Positions 25,384-30,330 of a stretch of 30,330 bases of DNA are shown piece by piece; positions within the stretch are counted from its first letter, which is position 1, and each line of letters opens with the position of its first letter. Origin of the DNA: Opitutia bacterium (lineage in GTDB: Bacteria > Verrucomicrobiota > Verrucomicrobiae > Opitutales > Opitutaceae); the NCBI GenBank assembly GCA_947442255.1, contig CANEVO010000049.1, positions 1 to 30,330 on the forward strand, written 5' to 3'. The notes below the pieces were generated by a model, which was given only the letters and a program-made list of their open reading frames with translations, made no database searches and was not told where the DNA came from. The position numbers and the translations under genes are program-made.

Positions 25384-26292
25384 ATGGACTACGCTCTCGA
25401 ACTCAAGCGCCAGGTCGCGCGCGTCGAACGCGGGATCGAACAACACGTCCCGGCGGCCGCGACCCGGCCCGGCCGGCTGCACGCCGCGATGCGCTATAGC
25501 CTCGAAGCCGGCGGTAAGCGAATCCGTCCCGTCCTCGCCCTCACCGCCGCGGAACTTTTCGGCCCGGCTGACGACTCCGCCCTGCCCGCTGCCGTCGCGA
25601 TCGAGTGCGTGCACACCTACTCCCTCATCCATGACGATCTGCCGTGCATGGATAACGACGATCTGCGTCGGGGACGTCCCACGGCGCACAAGGCCTTCGA
25701 CGAGGCCACGGCGCTGCTCGCCGGCGATGCCCTGCTCACCCATGGCTTCGGCCTGGTGGCTGAGGCCTATGCCGGCCAACCGGTGCTGGCTCATGGGTTG
25801 ATGCGCGAACTGGCGGCTGCTGCCGGCAGCCGCCGATTGGTGGGCGGCCAGATGGAGGATCTCCTCGCGGAGAAGAAGACCAATGCCACGGCTGACGAAC
25901 TTGAATTCATTCACCTGAACAAGACGGCGGCCATGATCGAAGCCGCGCTGGTGATGGGCGGACTCGTGGGTCTGGCCACCCGGTCTCGCCCGATCGATGC
26001 CGGCAATGTGGAAATCCAAGCCCTCCGCAACCTCGGCCGGCACCTGGGACTCGCGTTCCAAATCATGGACGACTTGCTCGATGCCACCGCCGACACCGCG
26101 ACGCTGGGAAAGACCGCCGGCAAGGACGCCCAAGCGGACAAGACCACCTATGTGAAGCTCTACGGCCTCGACGACGCCCGCCGGATGGCCCGGGAACACA
26201 CCACGGCCGCGCTGGCTGCGCTCGGTACGCTGCCCGGGCAAAAGGACTTTCTGCACGCGCTGGTGACGGCGATGGCGGAGCGGAAGAGTTAG
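25384..26292 (+). CDS. ispA: Farnesyl/geranyl diphosphate synthase-type polyprenyl synthetase
   Basis: 302 residues from ATG 25384 (MDYALELKRQVARVERG). The first Asp-rich motif is DDLPCMD (84-90) and the second is DDLLD (229-233). GGKRIRP (43-49), GGQMEDL (154-160) and a KTA segment (180-182) complete the isoprenyl synthase set. The two-residue insertion in the first motif is the bacterial type II FPPS pattern. It condenses isopentenyl diphosphate with allylic diphosphates in the cytoplasm, for quinone side chains and undecaprenyl carriers, the latter relevant to the lipid II moved by MurJ. The product length cannot be fixed from sequence alone. It is a single gene. Confidence 0.92.
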   Translation: MDYALELKRQVARVERGIEQHVPAAATRPGRLHAAMRYSLEAGGKRIRPVLALTAAELFGPADDSALPAAVAIECVHTYSLIHDDLPCMDNDDLRRGRPTAHKAFDEATALLAGDALLTHGFGLVAEAYAGQPVLAHGLMRELAAAAGSRRLVGGQMEDLLAEKKTNATADELEFIHLNKTAAMIEAALVMGGLVGLATRSRPIDAGNVEIQALRNLGRHLGLAFQIMDDLLDATADTATLGKTAGKDAQADKTTYVKLYGLDDARRMAREHTTAALAALGTLPGQKDFLHALVTAMAERKS

Positions 26293-26324
26293 TGCCGTTG
26301 AGGTTGAAGCGTTCCCGACCTCGT

Positions 26325-26382
26325 GGGCGCGCACGAGGCGCGCCCCTACAAAGGCGCGTAGGGGCGTGGCTCGTCCACGCCC
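26325..26382. repeat. REP-like hairpin pair, GTAGGGGCG subfamily, between ispA and cimA
   Basis: 26325-26349 has perfect stem GGGCGCGC/GCGCGCCC, loop ACGAG and foot CTAC. 26358-26382 has foot GTAG, stem GGGCGTGG/CCACGCCC and loop CTCGT. They are oppositely oriented, with feet facing each other. They lie between convergent genes, where bidirectional terminators are often found, but no T-tract is present. Confidence 0.88.
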
Positions 26383-26394
26383 GATTGACGACAG

Positions 26395-27960
26395 TCAGGC
26401 CTGCGACAGCTTGAACTCCACCGACTCGCGCAGCGCTTCCCAGCTCGCGTCGATAATATTGTCGCTCACGCCGACGGTGCCCCAAATCGAGTTCGCGTCG
26501 CCGCTCTCGATCAGGACGCGCGTGCGCGATCCGGCGCCGCTGTTGCCCTCGAGGATTCGCACCTTGTAGTCGCGCAATCGCATGTCGCTCAGTTGCGGAT
26601 ACGTGCCCTCGAGCGCAAGGCGCAGCGCCTTGTCGAGCGCGCCGACGGGTCCGGTGTCCTCGGCCACGGTGTGCTTCGCCACGCCGTCCACCTTCAGCTT
26701 CACGGTCGCCTCGGCCCACAGTTCCTCACCGTGGCGCTCGATGATCACGCGGTAGTTCTGGATCTCGAAGAAGACACGGCGCTGGCCGAGCGCCTTTGCC
26801 ACGAGCAGCTTGAACGACGCGTCCGCCGCCTCGTATTCGTAGCCGCGAAACTCGCGCTCCTTCAGCTCCTCGATCAGGTCCTTCATCTCCGGCCGCTTCT
26901 CGTCGATCTCGATCCCCAGCTCCTTCGCCTTCAGGGCGAGGCTCGTACGGCCGGCCATGTCGGAGATCAGGACGCGCGTCCGGTTGCCCACCTCGGCCGG
27001 GTCGATGTGCTCGTAACTGCGGGCGACCTTGTTGGCCGCGTTGGCATGGAGGCCGCCCTTGTGCGCGAAGGCGGACTGGCCCACGAACGGGGCCTTCGGA
27101 TCGGGCCGCAGGTTGGCGAGCTCGTCGAAGAACAGCGAAAGCGCCCGGAGCTGCGGCAGATTCGGCGCGCAGTGGGCGGTGCGTCCCATCTTGAGGAGCA
27201 GGTTCGGCAGGATCGTCGTCATGTTGGCGTTCCCGACGCGCTCGCCGTAGCCGTTCATCGTGCCCTGCACCAAGGTGGCGCCGGCGGTGACGCCGGCCAG
27301 CGAAACGGCCACCCCGACCCCGCTGTCGTTGTGGCAGTGCACGCCGATCTTTTCGCCGCCGAACTCCTGCACCGCGCGTGCGACGATGGCCTTGAACTCG
27401 TCGACCAGCGTGCCGCCGTTCGTGTCGCACAGCGTCAGGTTGGAGGCGCCGCCCTTCATCGCGGCCGCCAGCGTGCGGATCGCGTAGTCGGGATCGGCCT
27501 TGAAGCCGTCGAAGAAATGCTCGGCATCGTACACGACCTCGCGTTCCTGGCTGACCAGGTAACGCGTCGAGTCCTCGATCATCGCGAGGTTCTCCTCGAG
27601 CGTCGTGCGTAGGATCTCGGTGACATGCAGCGTCCAGGTCTTGCCGACGATCGTCACAACCGGCATCCCGCTTTCTAGCAGGGTGCGGAGCTGGGCGTCC
27701 TCGTCCGGCTTCGTGTTCGCCCGCCGCGTCGCACCGAAGGCCGCCAGCCGGGCATGCTTGAGGCGCAGTTTCTTCGCCTCCTGGAAGAAGGTGATGTCGC
27801 GGGGATTCGAGCCCGGGAAACCGCCCTCGATGTAGTCCACGCCGAAGTGATCCAGCTTTTCGGCAATCAGCAGCTTGTCGGTGACGGAGAAGCTGATGCC
27901 CTCGCCTTGGGTGCCATCCCGGAGCGTGGTGTCGTAGATTTTAACGGTGGACGTGTTCAT
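26395..27960 (-). CDS. cimA: (R)-citramalate synthase
   Basis: 521 residues. The HMGL-like TIM barrel begins IYDTTLRDGTQGEGISFS (8-25), with the metal and catalytic residues in TTLRDG; HCHND (208-212) provides metal-binding His, and NGYGERVGNAN is the third signature. A C-terminal regulatory domain (about 400-521) resembles the LeuA dimer domain that binds the end-product amino acid. It condenses pyruvate and acetyl-CoA to citramalate, the first step of the threonine-independent route to 2-oxobutyrate and isoleucine. The TIGR00977-like length and GISFSVTDKL favour citramalate synthase over 2-isopropylmalate synthase. Its transcription is probably controlled by the leader ORF and terminator just upstream. 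Confidence 0.93.
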   Translation of the reverse strand: MNTSTVKIYDTTLRDGTQGEGISFSVTDKLLIAEKLDHFGVDYIEGGFPGSNPRDITFFQEAKKLRLKHARLAAFGATRRANTKPDEDAQLRTLLESGMPVVTIVGKTWTLHVTEILRTTLEENLAMIEDSTRYLVSQEREVVYDAEHFFDGFKADPDYAIRTLAAAMKGGASNLTLCDTNGGTLVDEFKAIVARAVQEFGGEKIGVHCHNDSGVGVAVSLAGVTAGATLVQGTMNGYGERVGNANMTTILPNLLLKMGRTAHCAPNLPQLRALSLFFDELANLRPDPKAPFVGQSAFAHKGGLHANAANKVARSYEHIDPAEVGNRTRVLISDMAGRTSLALKAKELGIEIDEKRPEMKDLIEELKEREFRGYEYEAADASFKLLVAKALGQRRVFFEIQNYRVIIERHGEELWAEATVKLKVDGVAKHTVAEDTGPVGALDKALRLALEGTYPQLSDMRLRDYKVRILEGNSGAGSRTRVLIESGDANSIWGTVGVSDNIIDASWEALRESVEFKLSQA

Positions 27961-27966
27961 GGGTTG

Positions 27967-27999
27967 AAAAACAAAAAACCCCGGGCTTTCGGCCCGGGG
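27967..27999 (-). terminator. Intrinsic terminator/attenuator in the cimA leader
   Basis: On the minus strand, a perfect 8-bp stem CCCCGGGC/GCCCGGGG with loop CGAAA (27979-27999) is followed by TTTTTTGTTTTT (27978-27967). It ends 6 bp before the cimA ATG at 27960. It is the only GC hairpin with a T-tract found in the window, and its position inside the cimA leader points to attenuation rather than termination of an upstream gene. Confidence 0.9.
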
Positions 28000-28026
28000 T
28001 CAGAGAATCGGCGTTTTATAGTGAAC

Positions 28027-28107
28027 TCACGCCATTTCTCCGCGCCCGGGCGCGCAGCCAATAATAATGCTGCTAATCGCGCTGCGGTTGGCGGAGGGCT
28101 GGTTCAT
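28027..28107 (-). CDS. cimA leader peptide (putative isoleucine-responsive)
   Basis: 26 codons from ATG 28107 to TGA 28027-28029. Ile codons, all ATT, are at positions 11, 14, 15 and 16, in the context SAISSIIIGCAPG. Four Ile in 26 residues, three consecutive, just upstream of an isoleucine-pathway gene, fits a leader peptide of the ilv-attenuator kind. The codons after Ile16 contain the 14-bp palindrome CGCGCCCGGGCGCG (28041-28054). Its GCCCGGG can pair with the 5' arm of the downstream terminator stem and so form an antiterminator when ribosomes stall on Ile codons. No Shine-Dalgarno sequence is visible, which is usual in this window. Translation is not proven. Confidence 0.75.
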   Translation of the reverse strand: MNQPSANRSAISSIIIGCAPGRGEMA

Positions 28108-28210
28108 CGAGGGAGCGGACAAAAGGCGGGGCCTCGACCGTTGTCGAATCGAAATTTCCGGGTGAAACGAGGCGGGGCACATCCGGGCTTTCGGTCCTGG
28201 ACCGTGGTTG

Positions 28211-28271
28211 GTAGTTCCGCCTTCAGGCGGAAGAAGTGAGCCGCCCGGATTCCGCCTGAAGGCGGAACTAC
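28211..28271. repeat. REP-like hairpin pair, TTCCGCC-TTCA subfamily
   Basis: 28211-28232 has foot GTAG, stem TTCCGCC/GGCGGAA and loop TTCA. 28250-28271 is its exact inverted partner with foot CTAC. It is the same subfamily as 16473-16532. Confidence 0.9.
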
Positions 28272-28367
28272 GAACCAGGCGCCCAGGACGGATCTGCCAG
28301 AGAGCTGCGATACGCCCCCCACGGCGTTGCGCCACACGTCGACCACACGCGAACCGGGAGCCGGCCC

Positions 28368-28437
28368 GTGGCGCCGGTCTCCGACCGGCGAGAACCTTTG
28401 CGCGATCGGAACCTCACCGGTCGGAGACCGGTGCTAC
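28368..28437. repeat. REP-like hairpin pair, GGTC-TCC subfamily
   Basis: 28368-28390 has foot GTGG, stem CGCCGGTC/GACCGGCG and loop TCC. 28415-28437 is inverted, with stem CACCGGTC/GACCGGTG, loop GGA and foot CTAC. Together with 28211-28271 these fill much of the 339-bp gap between the cimA leader and thrC, which holds no further gene. The cimA promoter should lie here, but no clear -35/-10 pair could be picked. Confidence 0.88.
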
Positions 28438-28446
28438 TTTCGGAGA

Positions 28447-29811
28447 TCAACCTTTCACGGCGTGCTGCTCGATGAACTCGCGGATCGCCGCCGGATCGGT
28501 CTTGAGCCGGTGCTTCACGATCGGCTTCGTCTTGAGCGCCTCGAGGCTCGGATGCGTCGGCTCGATCCCAATGGCGTCGCGGATCGTATCGGGAAACTTG
28601 GCCGGGCTGGCCGTGGACAACACGATGCTGACGCGGTCCGGACTCAGTTCCTTGAATCCACAGGCGGTGTGCGGATCCGCGACGTAGCCAAAATCACGAT
28701 GCACGCGCTGGATGATCGAGCGGATTTCGGCGTCGGTCGTCCGCGAGGCCGTGAAGGTGTCGCGGTCGAAGTTCGGAAACGCATAGCGGCCGGTGCACTT
28801 GAAGGTCGCCATGACCTCGCGGACCTTCGCGGGATCGCGGCCGACGGCGAAATAGATGAAGCGCTCGAAGTTGGACGCGACCTGGATGTCCATCGACGGC
28901 GCGAGGCTGGGATGGACGTCGCCCATTTGGTATTCGCCGGTGGTGAACAGCCGGTAGAGGATGTCGTTCTGGTTCGTCGCCACGCGAAACCCGCGAATCG
29001 GGACGCCCATCTTCTGGAGCATCCAACCCGCGAGCACGTTGCCGAAATTGCCGGTTGGCACCACGAATTCCACATTGTCCCGCTCGCTGGCTGGCAGCTT
29101 CAGCCACGCATACAAATAGTACACGCACTGCGCCAGGACGCGGGCGAGGTTGATGGAGTTGACCGCGGACAGCCGCAGCCGCTGCCGGAATTCCTGATCG
29201 CCGAAGATCTCCTTCAGCGCCGACTGCGCGTCGTCAAACGTCCCATCGACCGCGATCGCGAACACGTTGTCCGCGCCCGTACACGTCATCTGCCGTTCCT
29301 GCAGCGGAGACACGCGGCCATCCGGATAGAGAATGAAGATCGTGGTGCCGGGCCGGCCGAGGAGACCGTGGATCGCGGCGGCACCCGTGTCGCCCGAAGT
29401 GGCCCCGAGGACATTGATCGTCTGGCGGCGCACCTCGCACTGGTGGGTGTAAAGGTTGCCGAGGAGCTGGAGGGCGAAGTCCTTGAACGCGAGGGTCGGG
29501 CCGTGAAACAACTCAAGGACGTAGAGATTCTTCCCGAGGGGCTTGAGCGGGGCGATCGCCGGGTCCGTGAAGCGCGTGTAGCTGCGGGCGACGAGGGCCC
29601 GGAGTGTTTCCGGCGGGATATCGGTGGCGAACACCCGCAGAAACTCGAAGCACAACTCCGGATACGACAGCCCCTCGAAGCGCGCGAGGCTCCCGCTGAA
29701 GTCAGGCAGGTTCTCCGGCAAATACAGGCCGCCATCCGGCGCGAGGCCGGTCGCGACGGCGTCGGAGAAGCCGAGCGCCGGGGTCTGGCCACGGGTGCTG
29801 AGGAAGTTCAT
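28447..29811 (-). CDS. thrC: Threonine synthase
   Basis: 454 residues from ATG 29811 (MNFLSTRGQTPALGFSDAVATGLAPDGGLYLPE), the start pattern of class I threonine synthases. The PLP lysine is Lys110 in HGPTLAFKDFALQLLGN; the phosphate/substrate loops are GATSGDTGAAA and VPTGNFGNVLAG. It converts O-phosphohomoserine to threonine in the cytoplasm. The open frame continues upstream to 29880, but that stretch is a CTACTC-type repeat. It lies 104 bp downstream of the aspartate kinase gene on the same strand, so co-transcription is plausible. Threonine is also the classical precursor of isoleucine, the product of the cimA route next door. Confidence 0.95.
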   Translation of the reverse strand: MNFLSTRGQTPALGFSDAVATGLAPDGGLYLPENLPDFSGSLARFEGLSYPELCFEFLRVFATDIPPETLRALVARSYTRFTDPAIAPLKPLGKNLYVLELFHGPTLAFKDFALQLLGNLYTHQCEVRRQTINVLGATSGDTGAAAIHGLLGRPGTTIFILYPDGRVSPLQERQMTCTGADNVFAIAVDGTFDDAQSALKEIFGDQEFRQRLRLSAVNSINLARVLAQCVYYLYAWLKLPASERDNVEFVVPTGNFGNVLAGWMLQKMGVPIRGFRVATNQNDILYRLFTTGEYQMGDVHPSLAPSMDIQVASNFERFIYFAVGRDPAKVREVMATFKCTGRYAFPNFDRDTFTASRTTDAEIRSIIQRVHRDFGYVADPHTACGFKELSPDRVSIVLSTASPAKFPDTIRDAIGIEPTHPSLEALKTKPIVKHRLKTDPAAIREFIEQHAVKG

Positions 29812-29821
29812 CGCAGGAGGA

Positions 29822-29898
29822 AGTAGGGAGTAGCGGGGAGGGAGTAGCCCGGGCAGCCAACCAGTGCCGCGGTTACCCATGCGCGCTACTCGCTACTC
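29822..29898. repeat. GTAG/CTAC tandem-type repeat between lysC and thrC
   Basis: 29822-29847 contains AGTAGGGAGTAGCGGGGAGG and continues GAGTAG. 29885-29898 reads GCTACTCGCTACTC, roughly its inverted partner. It has no long perfect stem and is probably another dispersed repeat sharing the GTAG theme. Confidence 0.55.
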
Positions 29899-29915
29899 AT
29901 CGGTAGCCACGCGGC

Positions 29916-30330
29916 TTAGAGCAGATGCAGATCGAACGCCGCGTGCGCGACGCGCGCGGCCTCGTCGGCCTTGTCCTTGGCGATCACGACCGAGATCTTG
30001 ATCTCCGACGTGCTGATGAGCTCGAGATTGATCCCGGCCTGGCCGAGGGCCTCGAAGAGCGTCGCCGCGACGCCGCTGTGCGTCTTCATGCCAACGCCCA
30101 CGACGGAGATCTTCGCGATCTTCTCGTCGAGCGTGACCTCGCCGCCCACTTCCTTGAGGACGACCTCGAGGGCATGGACGGCCTTTTCCTTCTCGGTTAG
30201 CGGCACGGTGAACGTGAGGTTCGCGACGCCCTGCCGGCCGACGTTCTGGACGATCATGTCGACGTTGATGTGGGCGTTCGCGAGGGCCTTGAAGACCTTG
30301 GCGGCCGAGCCGGGCTTGTCGGTGATGTTG
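29916..30330 (-). CDS. lysC: Aspartate kinase, C-terminal ACT region (partial at the 5' end)
   Basis: The frame is open from the window edge to TAA at 29916-29918, showing 137 residues. Two ACT-type segments are visible: NITDKPGSAAKVFKALANAH followed by NVDMIVQNV, and KISVVGVGMKTHSGVAATLFEALGQAGINLELISTSEIKISVV. These are the signature regulatory domains of bacterial aspartate kinase, which bind lysine and/or threonine. The kinase domain lies beyond the right edge. The enzyme phosphorylates aspartate, the first step to lysine, threonine and methionine, consistent with thrC downstream. A free-standing regulatory beta subunit, as in some bacteria, cannot be excluded from this fragment. Confidence 0.93.
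   Translation of the reverse strand, partial: NITDKPGSAAKVFKALANAHINVDMIVQNVGRQGVANLTFTVPLTEKEKAVHALEVVLKEVGGEVTLDEKIAKISVVGVGMKTHSGVAATLFEALGQAGINLELISTSEIKISVVIAKDKADEAARVAHAAFDLHLL

Noticed and set aside
28178..28200. Second copy of the attenuator hairpin (shared CCGGGCTTTCGG)
   Set aside because: Only 12 nt match, the other arm is lost and no T-tract follows. It may be chance in GC-rich DNA.
29812..29915. Threonine/isoleucine attenuator upstream of thrC
   Set aside because: A short ATG frame exists on the minus strand, but it has no run of Thr or Ile codons, and there is no GC hairpin followed by a T-tract; the segment is repeat sequence.

Overview
The window is GC-rich bacterial DNA with short intergenic gaps. 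It is most likely from a member of the Verrucomicrobiota, probably Opitutaceae or a relative. This is inferred from gene content: a PVC-type membrane-bound dehydrogenase fused to HEAT repeats and a cytochrome c domain, a TIGR03067-type protein, a SASA-type esterase beside a Tat-exported Gfo/Idh/MocA oxidoreductase, menaquinone synthesis (menB), weak or absent Shine-Dalgarno sequences, and many short hairpin repeats between genes. No rRNA, tRNA, CRISPR array, phage gene or transposase gene was seen.

Layout. 1-2075 is the 3' part of pyruvate carboxylase (+). 2288-5778 holds exported proteins of unknown function and a 56-residue membrane ORF. 6097-8338 holds a divergent pair: a YdjM-type membrane hydrolase (-) and an exported metallophosphoesterase (+). 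8562-8837 is probably a truncated gene remnant. 8838-12773 (-) holds a PLP-dependent decarboxylase and the PVC dehydrogenase/cytochrome. 13091-16345 (-) holds menB, a TIGR03067 protein, a SASA esterase and a Gfo/Idh/MocA oxidoreductase. 16641-17506 (+) is a two-gene YeeE/YedE transporter. 17696-21936 (-) holds manC, a quinone-oxidoreductase-like MDR protein, an Old Yellow Enzyme and a small GNAT protein. 22093-24735 (-) is a compact set of fmdB-like gene, membrane protein and murJ. 25384-26292 (+) is an ispA-type prenyl synthase. 26395-30330 (-) holds cimA, thrC and the 3' end of aspartate kinase.

How the genes fit together. lysC and thrC serve the aspartate-to-threonine pathway, and cimA opens the citramalate route to isoleucine. 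Pyruvate carboxylase would supply oxaloacetate for aspartate. ispA and menB both feed menaquinone, murJ and manC feed envelope and polysaccharide synthesis, and the PVC cytochrome, SASA esterase and Gfo/Idh/MocA protein fit periplasmic carbohydrate oxidation.

Two things stand out. First, cimA is preceded by a 26-codon ORF with four Ile codons, three of them consecutive. A GC-rich intrinsic terminator with a T-tract follows it and ends just before the cimA start. This has the architecture of an isoleucine-responsive transcription attenuator. Second, nearly every intergenic gap carries short hairpins with GTAG or GTGG at the 5' foot, a stem of about 7-9 bp and a 2-7 nt loop. Stem sequences differ between subfamilies, and the hairpins often occur as head-to-head pairs. 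This matches REP/BIME elements mobilised by RAYT (TnpA-REP) proteins, although no RAYT gene is present here. Larger inverted repeats, a perfect 42-nt palindrome and a duplicated 17-19 nt palindrome add to the intergenic structure.
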